NCBI GenBank assembly: GCA_013399305.1
Contig: VXAI01000303.1
Location: 629,168-693,167 of the forward strand
DNA from: Rostratula benghalensis
Taxonomy: Eukaryota > Chordata > Aves > Charadriiformes > Rostratulidae
Direction: 5' to 3'
DNA: 64,000 bases
This document shows positions 30,626 through 45,782 of this stretch, piece by piece (position 1 is the stretch's first letter; every line of letters starts with the position of its first letter). The notes below the pieces were generated by a model. The model did not search any database. It was not told the origin of the DNA and saw nothing but the letters and a program-made list of their open reading frames with translations. The position numbers and the translations under genes are program-made.

Positions 30626-33600
30626 AGTGTCACGAGCAGGTCCTTTATCATATTGTTCTCTCTTTAGTGGGTAAGCCATCCAAGTGAAAGGTTTTTCACA
30701 AGGTTCTTGAGCTCCTTTTAACTTAGCCTGGGGTCTTAGTTACCAATAAGGAGGTACAGTAGTGGAGCTGTGTTCTGCTATGTTAGAATTCGTGTTGAAT
30801 CTTTTCACTTTGCCTTTATATGAAGCACTCATTATGTAAGCCGATATAATAAATGAGGGTCATTAAACACATTCAGTAAAAATTTATATGCTGTCTATCA
30901 GACTGCTATTCGCTGTGGCTAAGATAATGTCCTAGTGTGTTAGGGTAAATACAGAGGAGAGGGAAGGATTTAGTCTCTATTGCCATGTCCATTTGCTGTT
31001 TAATTACTGCATTAATTTCTGGACTCCATTAATGGAGTGGATATTCAGTTAACCCTAGTTTGTTGTTCTTTTCCCTTACCACTTCTTGAAGAAGTTACTA
31101 AAAAATTAGTCAATTATCTCTTGCCCTTTTAAAGAACATATACTCCTAAATTCATTTGCTTTGCTCAATCGAATGAGAGTAAATTTCTGTCAGTGAGAAT
31201 ACAATTCCAGGTGTGGTTTAGGGAGTATAGCTTCTACTTCCAATTGTTTTCTTTAATATTCTCTTTTATATCTTTACCATGAGGTTGTTTGGTTTTTTTG
31301 ACACAAAACCTTGTAGCACGTGTTGTGGTTGGGAGCATCTCCCATCGCTCCAGTGTGATGGCATTGAGTTTACTTGGATGATGGGAGTCATAAGTCTGTG
31401 AACCATACACAGAGGTAACAGTACTTCAGGATGCCAGCCATACCTCCTGGAACCAACTGACTTTGCATTTACTTGTGGTTGTGTACGGATGACTTCTTAC
31501 CTAGTTATGTTCTTCAGTGGCTGGAGTAATGAAAGGATGCAAGACAGTGCTTGGCAGCAACTGAGGAGATAAATTTGGAGTTCCTGTTACAGCAGGGACA
31601 TCTGTGTGTTCAGTTTGCATTCTTTCACGGAAGGGTAGTTTTAGTTGGCAACCTACACCAGTTTGAGTGCGGTCTAACTAGTCACAGTTGAATTATTTTC
31701 TTATATTAAAATGAGAATGAAATGTATTTATGTAATTACCTTCAGTTTAAAATCAAAACTGCTTATATTTGGAGGGTTAGCTGCAGATAAGGTGGCAGTC
31801 AGGGAGCAACACTAAACATTATCAGTTCTGAGTGCAGTTGCCCAGAGGAAAGGTTCGTGCTGAAGAATACAAATGAGTAGCTGAGCCACCCCTAGGTAGT
31901 GAGAGCTCATGAGTAAGGGAACCTGGTGCAAATTTATACAGAGGTGTAGTACTTTTCTTACTATATTAAAGTTTTATTATAAAGCAAAGGGAAAGAGAAT
32001 GTGAAACTGTTCCGTGCAGAGGAGGATACTCCTCCAGCGGAGGAGGGCTAGTTCCAGGGACATCTGTAAATATGAGTGGGACTAACAGTGGTAGATAAGA
32101 GAAGCTGTAAGGATTATGCTGGCAGAGAGTGACCTGTAACTGGGGTACGTGAGTGTTAGCTGGGCACTTGCAGAAGGGGTTCATTACTGCAGAAAGAGGA
32201 TTGAGGCTTGTGTAGCCTCTTCTGTGAAAGATGTATGCAGTGAAGTCAGCCACAGCAGGTGAACTTCCCACTTGCATTTAGAAGAGTTTGCCCTTGGCCA
32301 AGAGCCTGTCTTCCCAGTGTAAAAAAAAAAAAAAAAAATGCAATTTTTTTTTAGAGTGGGTGGGATAGCTGGCTGTTGGGGTTGTCCATGCTGTGTGTTA
32401 TTTATATATTTTGGGGTTCATCAAGGACTAGTAAGGGGGATACTCTTACCTGTACTGCTGAGCAGACCTGACTGATGCATAAAATCCACTTCCCTTTGTA
32501 TTGGCACTTCAAACACTGCATGAAGGTGACTAAACACATAGGAATGGTGACTTGAGTTAAATCTGGAGAAGCAGCAACTAACCAGGACTTATTATTAAAT
32601 AATTTGTAGCTTTATCTTATGACCAGCAGAGTATATCAGGGTTTGGGCTTGTTTTGGTTTTTCTTTTACTGTAACAGTTTAGGAAATGAGCATAATTTGG
32701 AATATACTCCATTATGGGTAAAATCATAACCAGGGATTGTGCTATTTCATCCCTGTCAGCATTGTTGGTCCACCTGTGCTGGCACCTTCCTTTACATTGT
32801 ACTTTGTCTGCCTAGTTGTGTCATTTGGACTTCAACTCTTCAATATGTGTCTCTCCAAGAAGAATGCACCTGTTTTTTTACATTGAAAAATTCCTAATTA
32901 AACTTCCCTGTGGAGGCACCTGCCAATAAAACTACTGCTGTGATGACTAATTCTGTGGGCCAGCAGATGTGCTGGCACTTCAGAGGTCATCTGGACCAAG
33001 CGGCTTAAAACAAAGCTGGGAGGGAGAGATTGGGTCTTTTGGTGGGAGGAGGTGGAAAAGGTACACTCTGATACCATGAAGGAGGTCTGCTCTGGGGGTG
33101 AAGGGAAGATTTAACATGAAAAGCTTGACTTAGTACCCCCACTCCTACTAACAGAAATCAAGGAAGCAATTTAAACTTTCAGATACCTTCAAAGCAACAT
33201 GAGTGACTTCAGTGAGTTAAGAGGTTGCTTAACTTTATCAAGTCTGATGTGTTACAGTTTTATCTTCTAAGTACTCTGCTATTTTTTGGTTTTGGCCAGC
33301 ATTCTGCTCTGAGACGTAAATGGAGACAAGGAAAATTTTTTTTTTTCACATGTAAGGCCACTAAATCAAGCATGGATGGAGAAAGCTAATAAAACATCTG
33401 ATTTCTTATTTTAAATACTATATCATCTCTCCTGTACTTAAATGAATTGAATTCAACATGACATTTTTAGTGGCCCTAAAAAAAAGTTACTGCAACTGCT
33501 GAAAAAAGTATAACTACAAATGCTAAATACTCTACAAAAACATAAGAGCTAAATTTTAATTTGAAGCAGCTCTTATTAAATTATTCTTGTTTAAGTAATT

Positions 33601-34390
33601 GGACCCTTGCTTCATACAGCACATGTATTTCTGTTGCTTTAAGTGGAAGGATGTTTGTAGTTTCAAGTGTTTACATAAATGTTCTGCTGATAAAAGCTTC
33701 TGCAGGTCACCCAGCTGCTGATACAACAGGGCTATTTGCCAGTACTTAGGAAACACAACATTCTCCAGTAAAAAAATTAAATAGTCCTAGAAGCTAGTCC
33801 ACCCCTTCTTGATGTCTCTCTGTCTCAAGAGTTTGGTATTAACTTTCAGAAACTCGAGGGATTCTGTAGCAGCCTGTTGCATCTGAAAGAAGGTGGAGAT
33901 AACTCCAAGTGGAACACTTCTTTCCTGCTACCGTCTGTGCTTTGTGCCATCATACGCAATACAACAAGCACAAGTGTGGTGGGCAGAGTGTTGTGGGTTG
34001 TTTTTTCTTGTCTTTAACACTGGCACTATTCTAATGGATTTAAACCAGTTCAGTTGTACCCTTCACCTCAAGCTGCTGCTTTTCCCTATTCAATAGTTCA
34101 TGTTTTCTGAGAAGCTATGAAGTCGGAGACTTTCTGGTTAAATTACTTCTTTCTTGAAATGTTTGTTGCATATTCATTACAAGCAGCTTCAGGATCCATG
34201 TTTATTGCCACAACTCATTTACATTATAAATCTGAATTTTGAAAGTAACTATAAAGCTTTTTTGTGTGTGTGTGTTTTGGCAAAACATTTAGTAAAGTGA
34301 CTTTAGTCTTCCTCGAATTCCTGGTTGTTGTGGTAACACTCAACAGCCACATGATGTGTGTGCTGTGCCCCAGCCTGCCTCTGATCTGAC
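30626..34390. other. Intergenic stretch, nothing recognised
   Basis: This is AT-rich unique sequence downstream of ELAVL2. It includes an A-run at 32322-32338 followed by a T-run. There is no gene, transposon or RNA that I can support. The short open frames lack recognisable domains. Confidence 0.7.
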
Positions 34391-34391
34391 T

Positions 34392-34785
34392 GACAGGCTG
34401 AGGGACTTGTGTCTTTTTAGTCTGATGAAGAGAAGACTGAGAGGTAATCTGATCAACGCCTACAAATACCTAAAGGGGTGGGTGTCAAGAGGATGGAGCC
34501 AGTCTTTTGTCAGTGGTGCGCAGTGAGAGGACAAGAGGAAATGGACAAAAAGCTGAACATAAGAAATTCCACCTAAACATGAGGAGGAGCTTCCTTACTT
34601 TGAGGGTGGCGGAACACTGGAACAGCCTGCCCAGAGAGGTGGTGGAGTCTCCTTCTCTGGAGATAACGCAAAACCCACCTGGACACAGTCCTGTGCAGTC
34701 TGCTCTAGGAGGACCTGCTTTGGCAGGGGGTTGGACTAGGTGATCTCCAGAGGTCCCTTCCTCCCCCATGTCATTCTGTGGTCTG
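34392..34785 (+). repeat. CR1 LINE 3' end
   Basis: A plus-strand CR1 3' fragment. It has the 'gatgaagagaagactgagag' block, the 'cagcctgcccagagaggtgg' phrase, 'ttggactaggtgatctccag' and a terminal CATTCTGTGGTCTG resembling the CR1 octamer end. It is less diverged than the copies near 1 kb. The reverse-transcriptase tail frame is broken. Confidence 0.93.
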
Positions 34786-37700
34786 TTATTAGTCAACCCA
34801 GTCACTCCACATTCAACCTGTGCAAGCAACACAGGAAAAACTGAAGAACAAGCATGCAGGCTATGTGTTTTACAGACCAGGGAAGACCTGAAAGGGCAAA
34901 ACTAGTTAAGTTGCATTAGGTTGTCTATACAGGACCTATATAAAGTGGTCCACAGCAGATTAACAACTTTCTAGTGAGACCTGGATGCTACTGCTTTACT
35001 TTCCTGATTGAAAACGGGGTCTTCCAGATTCTGTATAGCTTAGTAATGTTTGCCATAACCCTGGAACTGATGTGTTAGGAATTTAATGGCCCTCACTTGG
35101 AACAACTGAGGGAAAAGAGGAGGGAACCCCAAGAAGGTCAGGTGTAGACCAAAAAGGAAGGCTTAAAAGTTTTTGACATTTCAGGGTTATGCCTGAGGTT
35201 CATCAAAATTTCTCTTGTTTCAAAGATTGCCCTCTTTAGTCCTTCGTCTTGTTCTTGCTTTCTCTGGGAAAATGCGTATTTCATTTCCTGCTACCTCTCC
35301 AGAAAGCAGAAACAAAGCAAAAAAGGATGTGAAAAAGCCGAAAGTAAAGGCAGCAACAGCCTGTAAAGGAGCTTTCAAATTGTGATAAAAAATTTCAACA
35401 GTTCTGTCAATTGCTGGTGGGCTTGTTTGAAATCTGTGTGAGGCATGGAGAGCGGAAAAAATAATTGAAAGTAAACTAAAAGCTTAGAAGTAGACGTCTA
35501 ATAAAATAAAATTCTAATAAAGTAAATTGGACGTGAACTTACTCTTTGGTTGACTGAACTGCCACCTCTTAAGTGGTGTATGTCTTTTGGGGACTTCACT
35601 TGGTCATGGTAAATCTTTGAAGGGACTTTGACAGCCACTGCTTTAAGCATTTGCTCACAATAAAATCGTGTAGCTATTACCTAGAAAAGGAAATGAGGCA
35701 ACCAAATTGCTTTTCTCATGATGGAATTTGAAGTAATTATTACATGTATCAAAATAATTCTCTATTCCATACAGACATTTTTCCTCAGCAGCAGCTCTAA
35801 ATGAGGGTTTCTACAGGTTAATGAAGAAATTGGTCCGTGCCAGGCACTTAAAGGCCAACTCATTTTCTTGGATAAAGTTGGTATTTCTCCAACTATGTAA
35901 AGTTCCTGAAGATGCTGCCACAAAGCCTTTCTTTTTGCCTTTCTTACCTCTGAGAACTAGGAGAAACTTCTTCCATTGATGAAGATAGATTTTGTAAAAT
36001 ACTCCAGGTGGGAATGTTTTTGTTTCACTTCAGGGTACTGAGGCTGAGATCAACTTGAAGCACTGTCTAGTTCTTAATCTTTTACTTTCATAAACTGTAA
36101 ACAAGCCTTATGAGGTGTAATCCAGGAAGTACATGGTGTATGATTTCAGGGAGTCTTGTCAAGGCATTTGACAGCATATTTGACAGCATTTTCTTCCTAG
36201 ATGATTCCCGAACGTGAAAGGTCCTTAAGTAATAGGCCAACATTGTGACAGATGTCACAAAATATTCCTCCTCAAATTCCGATCCTCAGCTTTTTTTCTA
36301 ATACTCTGTTTAGAAAACAACCCAGTAATCTGGTGAGTCTACTCAGTGTCAAGTAACCCTTCACCAGAAGAGGCTTTGAAGAGTTGGATAAAGCTGCAAA
36401 TTCAGACCTATTTGGCAGAATCCAAGAGTAGCCACGGTAAGAGGTACCACCACATTCTTGGACTGCAATCTCATTTGGGATTTTGTGTGGTTTTGAGCAA
36501 TGCAGTCTTCCCCAAGTGTCCACACATAGGGAGGAAAGCAGTGTCAGGCTCTGGGAGAGACCCCGTTCCTGTCATAATCTGGTTTCACTTACCGACCAAG
36601 ACAGGTGGAAAATTAAGAGCTGAGGCTTCAGGTTCAGAAAGTTGCTTTGAACTTCATGTGTGTTTCTCCATGGATGCACATACTATGCAGTGGAAGTCAC
36701 CAAAGGGAGAGCAACAAATGGGATGAAGTGAGCAGCCCTGTGCTTTGTTATAAGAGCGTATTTATCCAGAAGAGGTGCACTTCAGCTTCTTATGCAGCTC
36801 AGCTGGGCTGTGGAGAAGAGGAAATGGAGCCTGTTGGAGACATCCAGTGTAAATCTTCCGTCAGACTTGCTGACGTGTTGTTCTTTACTTAAAATAGTTA
36901 TATTTTCTTCTTCATATTGGTACTGTCATCTCTCCACCATAACTCCCAGCTGCCAGAGAAATATCATCTGAGATCTACCTAGTTTAATTGCTGCTGTCTG
37001 ATCAGGGCTCCATTGCCTATAGATAAGCAGGTGTGTTCTGTTCACAGTGAATGGCACTTCACTTTGAAGGACATGGAGGTTTTGTTTCTTGTTATGTCCC
37101 CTTAAATATCTTTGGATATAGGCAAACCTTACGGATTATGAACTCTTCTTTCTGAACCCAGACAGCTGCTCACAAGCAGAGCTCTATCAACCCTTGTAAG
37201 AGTCTGATTTTCATAGTAGATGAAGCAAAACTCGTTTGGGGGAGGGTTTTTGTGTTTCTCAGCCTTAGCGACCTATACATTGTCACTTCCAGCATCAGCC
37301 TTGTATTTTATGTATAAAACTCTTTATGAAAGGAATGTTCCTTCACATTCAGATTTATAAATATTAGTATATAAGTATTCCCAGTAAGATGTTTTCAAAC
37401 TCTGAAGAAAACAGAAGAGCAGAAGGATACGAGAGTGCCATTTGACTTTGAAAATTGGTATGTTTTTGTCTCCTTTGGCTACTAACATGAGCTTGCAAGC
37501 TGAGTTTTTTTCACTGAGGCTGTGCTCTTTCCGACTGTTTGAAATGAAATGCACCATTCAGCTCAAGTCGATATTTTTAATTCCTTTCTGTCCTAAAATT
37601 ACAGCAGTGCCCTACTGCATGTATTACTGATGCAGTCAGAAGATCATAAATTCTCACTACAAATTAAGTTATGAAAGAGATTGGGTCCTCTGGATCTACT

Positions 37701-40700
37701 TTCAATTGATATGCAAAACAAAAATAAATCTCCCCAAACACGAGGGAGCAGTTCACTTGAGAAAGGTTTAGGGGGGAATGAGAGTTCCCTTGATGTGTAA
37801 ATACTGAGTTTTTATTTATTTATTTTCTTTGTGTAGGCTGCACATATTTTTCTATTGCTGCAAGATGTATGGGTGCACTTGACAAGATGCATCTGTTCAA
37901 GATGCTGGTAGGGAGAAGACCCCAAAAAAGAACTAGTCACTTCACTGACTGGGGAGGGTGGAAGGACAGATTTCTGAAGGTCACCTAGATTCTCCTGCCA
38001 GCAGAGGTCTTTACAGGTAAGAAAAGATTGCATTGTTCATTATTTTAGTGTAATCTTTTTCTTTCTGGGCATTTAATCGCAATCTTTTCATTACTGAATT
38101 TGAAAGTAAGATTTACGGAGGATTGTAGGACCAGCAACCCAAGTAGTTTTAAATATCACACGTAGCACCAATGCTTCTGCATGTTTAGCTTACAGAGGCA
38201 GAGATCCCTCATAAGGTAGGCAAATCCACCGTGTCCTTTTGCACATCTGAACAGTACTTTATGTTCCTATGTAAGCACTGCATTTTCATGTGGCACTTCC
38301 ACCACCATGTATTTCTAGCATGTTTGCTCTTGTAAATAGCATAGTGAATTTTTAACAGGAGTGAGTTCCAAACATGCTAAATTGTTCACAGCTTGAAGAG
38401 TTCCCTAAAAGCACCCCTCAACAAATCAAAAATTGTCATACAGTGCTAAAGATACACAAGAACATCTACATGGGAAGACTGAAACTGGGTTCTTGTTCTT
38501 TGCATATAAGAGTCAGGATGTTGTGTTGGGTATCTCCTGTGCCCAGTCTGACATGCTCCTCTAAGGAACCTTCCACCTCTTGTCCCCATCTCTCCTCAGA
38601 GCTGAACTGGAGGCAAGAACGAACCCAACTTCAGATGTCATGTGGGAGCATGGGCATCACTGGTTGATGGTCCAGAGTTTGGTCTCTTCAGTGCAAGGAC
38701 TATATCTTGAGGATCAAAGTGGTGTTGGAGGACACAGGGTGTCCTGCTAATAGCTTCTCCGTGGCCCACGGGGCTGTTGCAGTTGTGGTAGTCCACTATC
38801 AGGTGTGTGTCTTGGAAATAAGGCAGGCCTCTGGCCTTAAATGTTTATGGACAGTTACTTTACTCTATCAGAAATCTGTTAAAGGCTGTTTTGGAAACTG
38901 ATGTTTAAATAGATAATAAATGTTGATACAACTTTAATACAACTTACTTGAGTAGTCCATCTTTTTTTTTTGTGTTAAGGAGCTTTGTCCTAGGAAACTT
39001 CAGAATTCACTGGGAAAAGTAGAAAATAATGTGGTAATTATGAATTAAAAAGAGAAAAATTATATTGATGTAGAATAGCTTTATTTCTTCTAGAACAGAA
39101 ATAATTCTAATAATGGTAATTTTTTCACTGTGATCTTGTTAACCCTTTTTTCTGTAGCTAGTCATACTCTTCTCCTCATTTCAAATTGAATTTGTAAATA
39201 TATTGAAATTTCTGGTAGCTGCTAGCTGATTATATTTCCTGAAAATAGGCCACTTGCTGTGTTTCAGTGAAGATGGTAGAAATTTTACTGGAAAGGTTAA
39301 GGTCAAATCTTTGATTAATGAAACTACTAGACTGTGTAGTGGCGTTCTCTTGCTGCTTATGATTTTTCTGAGAGGTTAATGAAGCATAAAGCCCATTGTG
39401 AAATCAATAAATTTCATTTTAAAAGTTTACATACAAAAGTGTTTGAATGTTAAAGGTCTCTGTGAAAAATCTCTCTCTTTCCCAATACCCGGCATCAAGT
39501 AGAGCTGCGTTTGTTTAGTATTAGACATTTGGAAATACTAATAATTTATTACCCTTGAGTAAGAATGGTTATCAGTTGTTCTGTTAGGTAGGGTGAGAGG
39601 ATTCCCCTTTCCCCAGCATAGTCAAGGGAAAAAACATTTTGACCTTGTCTAATGGAGGAAAATAAACTGTGCAAAACCAAACCACCATTTACTCTGAGCT
39701 GTATTATGTAAATTCCACTGCTAATGATTTCTTTATTGCACATTGTCACTGCGGAGAGGAAACTTCATGCTGATTTCCGCTGTACCACTGGCAGGTGAAT
39801 CTATATGCATTTTCGTCGGAATTGCAAGATCAAAGGCAAAATGAGCCTTCCAGTTCTGTGCTGTCAAAACAGTAGTTTTGTGCATAGCAAGAGATGTTAT
39901 ATGATGAGCTGGGTAATCAGGTGAGACAATCAGCTGAGTTTGATGCTAAATTCTGTAGTCTTGGGAACACTGCAGCAAAAATTCTGTGTAAAACCAACAG
40001 GAGGGAGAAGAAAAGAAACAAAGAGGTTAAGAAAATAAAACCTTTATCCAGGTATATGCTATTCCAAACAGATTGTACTTTCCAAGATTCACTGGCAAAT
40101 GGACCTGTTGCATGAAATAGAGTCAGACTGGTAAAAGTGACTAGAGGCTTACTCATTAGTGGAAACCATACTTGAAAAGAAATTGATTTTCCAGCTTTCT
40201 CTGGAAAATATTGTTCTCAGCCACCTGTCTCCATTTCCTGATCAAGACCAGGAAGACCTCCAAGCTTCAAAGTGTAACACCCATGATAGTTCACTGCACT
40301 GACCCCAGTGACATCCGATGGACATAGTCACAAACACAAACATGAGCTCCATGCATGAGGGAGTAAGAGTCCTTGTGCTTTGTTTTAATTTTTTGCCTTT
40401 TTTTTCTCTGGGTTTTTTTTTTTTTATTAGAGGGTCACAAAAGTCTTGTGTATGTTCAGAACAGGAATGAGCTGCTGAAATCCTTGTAATCACTCCCCTT
40501 CCAGCAGAAGAGCTGATTTCCCCTCACTTTCCAGTGTTACAACCATTGGAGGATCTTAATACAACCGTTATTTTTATTAATCTTGACATACCATGACTGC
40601 AGCTAGACCCATGGCATTTTATCATTGATTCAACTATAAGTGCTGCTGCTTTGAAACAGTTCTTAAAAGAAAAGTATTTGGTTCAATTTGAACTCAAGCA

Positions 40701-41623
40701 TTATTGTCATAAATACTGGTCAAGAGGAAAATGCATTTGAAGAATTTGCTTCCATTGGTGTGAATAGTCCCTACTTAAAAAGTTCTTAAACTTAGAAATG
40801 ATGTATTGAATTGGCATGAAAAATCTGGTACTACCTTAAACTTGCTTCAGATACTTTACCAGTCTATGAACAAGGGCCTGGCTATGGTGATTTCATATTT
40901 GCTTCACTGCTGGGCTACACCCCAGTATTCACTTAGAGGGAGACAATAATGTGTGATTTTGTGCATAATTGTGTGCTATTCTTTAGGTTATGCTGCTTAA
41001 ACTGCAGGGAGCATCTTTATTAGTGCATTTGGATTGCTGTACCAGTTAGCGTGGTGCTAGATGCCTTTGTTTTGAAATGCCTAATCAGTGACTGCTAACG
41101 AGCAAATCTGTGATGAAGAATCACTAAAGCAGCTGCATTCATCTGCTACGAGGCACACCATGACTTTGTGGAAAATGTGCTCACAGGCTCAGTGAAGAGC
41201 AATTCCAAAGAAGTTATAGTTACGTACTATACATACTTGTAAGAAACAAGAGAATGCAAAGATTGACCATGTTTTGGGTATGCTGTAAAATATTTCTGTG
41301 AACAGGTGGTGTTCTACAAAAGTAAATAAACTTAAATAAGCAATACTCTGTGAAACAGGAAAAACATGAAGCTCTTTTCTGTAGTGAACTCTGACTGAGT
41401 AAGCACTGAAGACTTCCCGAAACCTTTCTTAGACCATGCTACCCTTTTTGCAACTTAGAGAAGGAATTTTACATTTGAGAGAACTTGAACTAGGATTCAT
41501 GGCAAACATCAGCTACCTAAAAGAACATTAATATTTCACTAGCAGAGAACCATGTTCCTGTAGTGATTGTTTATTCTTTTTGCCGCGGAGAGTTTTGTTA
41601 GCTAGAGCAGTCACTTGCATCTG

Positions 41624-41649
41624 TTGGATACTCTAATTGGATACTCTAA
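41624..41649. repeat. 13-bp exact tandem duplication
   Basis: TTGGATACTCTAA occurs twice in direct succession. It is a minor local duplication. Confidence 0.8.
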
Positions 41650-44600
41650 TTTCCAGTGGAGACCATCAGGGCTTTGTGTGTGCTTGGGTTCTGTTTGGAA
41701 ACCAGTGAGTCTCTAGAGTAGTTTACATCAGGGAGTGCTCTTGGCAATTGGTGGTCCACTGAAAGAAATGAGATAAACATATGCTTGCAATTTTCAGTTG
41801 AGCAGCTGGGGTCTTATTGCATAATCCAATTTGGTGTCAGTAAAGAAAAAAAAAAAAAGGAAAAAAAAATTACAGATTGACTGTGTGAATTTCCTAGATT
41901 TTATTGTCTGTATATCTGGACAATGTGTGGTTTTGATTGAGAGAAACCTAAATGCTCACCAGGCCAGGTGAATGGTTATATCGCAGCATGTTCCTTCCCC
42001 CTTGTGCATATAGAAAGGCATTTGTATGCAAAACTGTTTTCTGCAGCAATAGATGTGGGTATTTCACATCTAGAATGAGACAAACATGAGCATCAGTTGG
42101 TATTTTTTTTTTTTTCATTCCTGAAGTGTTGGAAAACTGAGCTAATAGAAACCCATAGCTTAGCTGTAGTCTCCTGACCTCTAGTATCAGAGTGCATGCA
42201 TCCGATTCAAAAAAACAGGTGAGCTTACTGTTCAAGACCCTGTTCTTTGCAGCATTAACTGCAACAAGATACCATGTAGAAAACTCAGTTTCCTTTACAG
42301 GTTACCAGCACAAGCAACATGCAAGTTCTGCCTTCAGGTTCGGTAGTTTGCTTCATATTGAGTTGTCTTTGAGGAAAAATTACAGTGTGTGAATCCATAA
42401 TAACTTTTTCAGCTCTTCAGATTTAACGTAATTGCTAGGTCCTTTCAAAAAGTAGAGAATTCTTCATGCTCCTGAAGTATTTAAAAAGAACTGGTGGTAT
42501 TGCACCTTTGATTCTTACAGTACTTTTATTTTTTCCTCTGTCTGGAAAAGGAACCTTATTAACTCATCAGCAAACCAACAGAATTTAAACATTTGATTGA
42601 AACATGGCTGGTATAATTTTTGTTTGTTTGTTTTAAACAGGGCAGTTACAGTATCTTTCCTATCCTGATGTCCAGTCAAAGAGCTTAAATTCTACAATAC
42701 TTAGTCCTGTGTTTGGAGACAATGTGTTAAATCTTGTCAGTATGAAAGCTCTGAAAGCATAGTATTTGAAATTCTGTGAGACATGTTTTCGCAGAAAAGC
42801 TTTCATTTGCATTTCTGTTGATACAATACTTAAATTGAGACAGACAATGTATGTGGAATGATCTTGGAGAAAATACTAACTCTTTGGTGTTTAAGACTGA
42901 AAAATACTGAGGAGTTCACAAAACAGTTAACTTCTGATGTCCTGGATTAAAATTTATAATAATTTATATAGAACTGGGAAGATAGTGGGTGGTATTTTTC
43001 TGGCATGTTAAGTCTGTTGGCTACAAAACCATGGCTACGCTCAATCATTGCATACACAGTAATGTGTTGTAATTCATCTCTCTTTTCTGCCCTGAATTTG
43101 TGACAGTTGTAATAGCTAAACATTTAAAAATTTAGAAGGTGTAGTTGTAATAAGCTCTGGAAATATTAATGTGTACTTTTAAAAAGTCTGCAATCTCAGC
43201 AAGAAGTGGTTTGTCTTCATTAAAGAAACATTTGGAAGATGATGCATAAAGAGCAGAAACTATCTGTGCACTCAGTCTGTGATTGTTTATACATGTCTGC
43301 TTGCTGTACGTAACAAAAATATCTGCAGAGAGTAAGACATAAATGAAAATATGGATTATCTTTGAAAGGGGTATGAGTGTATTGTGCTATTCTGTAAAAT
43401 AGAAAATTAACTTTATTGAGCTGCAAAATAGAACATTTTATACAATTTCTGGTTTTTGGAAGGAGACTTTCTCTCATCAAGATGAGGAAAGCAATGACAC
43501 TTGTTTAAGGTCTGTACAAGCATTTCACGATACACAAGAAAGAGGTACCACAGTTAATTACTTCAAAATGTATTACATTTTAATTTTGGCTTCAATGACC
43601 TTTTCTTTTAAGACACTGATCAGACAAACTGATGATCAGTCACACTGAAAGGAGCCATAGTTCTAGAGTTTGCCTTTCTCTTCTGATCACGGTGGTTTGC
43701 ATTCCCAGTCACTTAACCAGGGCGTGTGTAGGAACTAATGAGCACAGGAGAATAAATGCCAAAAAGCGCTCTCCTGCTGAGGCACAGGTATGGCTTCTGT
43801 TTCCCATTTCATGTATAGGTAGTTACTTAGGACATTTCCTACATGGCTGCATTCACCAGTAACTAGCAATTAAGCATCAGAGTTGTTTAAGGCTGTAGAA
43901 AAATCTGCTTTTGAGAACCAAAGTAAAAAAAAATAAAATCCTTCATCTTTTTGTTTATTGAGCACATTTTGGACAAGACACAGGTCCAAGCTAAAAATTT
44001 GTTTTAGTGGTACTCTTTACTGCTGACAAGTGAATTACCACTTAAAGATGTGTATCTCATATTGCACTAGGGTTTTTCAGGAATTATGTCTGGATTCCCA
44101 TTCCCCTATTTTGCTCACTAAAAATGATGTATGAATTTTTATTAAGGGATTGATTTTTTTTTCCTTATTTCACATCTCTGTTCTGTGTTTCCTCTTCCTA
44201 AATGTAACTGTTCAGTGCTTCTTATTTTTGTTTTAATGTTAAATCTTCTAATGAAAAAACATTAGGAGTCATTGCTAATTTTATGGAGAATGAAGAAAGG
44301 GAGTTTCTTTTATCTAAATTTTTTTTTAAGGTTTTTGAGGCCAAAGTACTTTTATGTCCACTGGTACTATGTGATTAATTGAAGCTTCATACATCTGATA
44401 TTTTTCCAAAGAATTATCTGTATTTGTGCAGTGCTAGGGATAAGCTAATCTAGTTTCATGGATTCTGTATTCAACAGTTCTAGAATAGAGACAGTTAGTG
44501 GCTATGAAATATTTTTCTCTCTGAGGAATAAGTGACAAATATAAATCCTGTCAGGACAGGGATTGCACAAGGTATGTTTGAAAATCTATTTTGAATTACT

Positions 44601-45782
44601 AAGCAATTATTATAATCGAGATGTAAATTAAATATAATCAGTAGACTGCTGTCCCCTTTAAAGTGAATTATTTTCTTTAACACTGGGGTAAATATGGTCA
44701 TTACAAAACAGAATTCAAGTGTGACCTGCTCACATTGATTATACATTTTTAAGCTTTTATAACTGCAATACAATAAAAGTTAAGTGTTCAGGCCTCCAGG
44801 ATTCCTTGCATCTATGTAGTACTGCATCATTAACTTCCCTGGTTTGTAAATACGTGTCTTGTGCCAGCCAAAATTGTAATTGCAGGGACCTCAGGGGATG
44901 GGGGAAAGTAGGGAGGGATATTGTGGGTGTTTTGTGAACTCTTTAGTGATTACTTCAAAGTCAACTTGACTTGACCTCTTATGTCCAAGTGCTCTTTTTC
45001 CTGTGGTTCTCTTTTTTTGCCCCTCAGGAGGTTTAATTTATTGGAAACTGCATTTACCTCTTTCTGCAAACAGTAGCTTCTTTCCTTGGATCACGGCAAT
45101 ACCTACCATAAGCTTGATCACCACTTGTAGCTGTGCACTCTCTCCTCCCTGCCTGTGCACAGGCCACGATGGGTCACGGCAGAAGTGAGGGAGGGAGCCT
45201 TTGCAGAAGGATAGCACCAAACCCCGATCCGTAACAAAGCTGAAAATCCTTTTTTCCTCCTGCACAGAAGCTTGTCTCTTACAGTATACCATGAGACTTA
45301 ATGGTAATGTGTTGTGACTGATCCCTATTGCAAGTGTGAACTGTGGCTACTTGCCATGGGCAGGCAAGCGAGCTTGTGTTGCTTATAAAGACAAGAAGTG
45401 ATACTGCAATGAGACAGGGAGGTGTGACTGCAATTTGCACCTACGCTCCGTTTGCCCAAAGGATCCGTGTTCTCTTTGTTGGTATTTCAGGGAAGTGACA
45501 AGGGGACACTAGCCAAATGCACTGTTAACAGATGTAGCAGTGGCACTCAGGCACAGACTCTATCATTCATGCTTAGAGCTTTCTTCTTAAACATATGTGT
45601 TGCAAGGGGCCCACTAGCAGCAGGGAGTATTTGCTAATTGTCAGCCAAATGCTGACCTGTTTCAATTGCTGTAGCACTTTTAAATCAGAGCTGCTGAGTT
45701 ATGGTGGGAAGAGTTATCGGTTATCCTTGACAGTCTTCTGCCAGAAATCCTGTGCCCATCGTGCATGCTTCTAACACAAATA

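Noticed and set aside
36346..36726. 126-codon plus-strand open frame
   Set aside because: Low-information composition, no domain, no promoter or splice signals; consistent with chance.
38729..38745. AGGACAC-AGG-GTGTCCT as a steroid-receptor response element
   Set aside because: It is a perfect inverted repeat, but the ACA and TGT half-site ends are 5 bp apart instead of the 3 bp needed for a glucocorticoid/androgen element.
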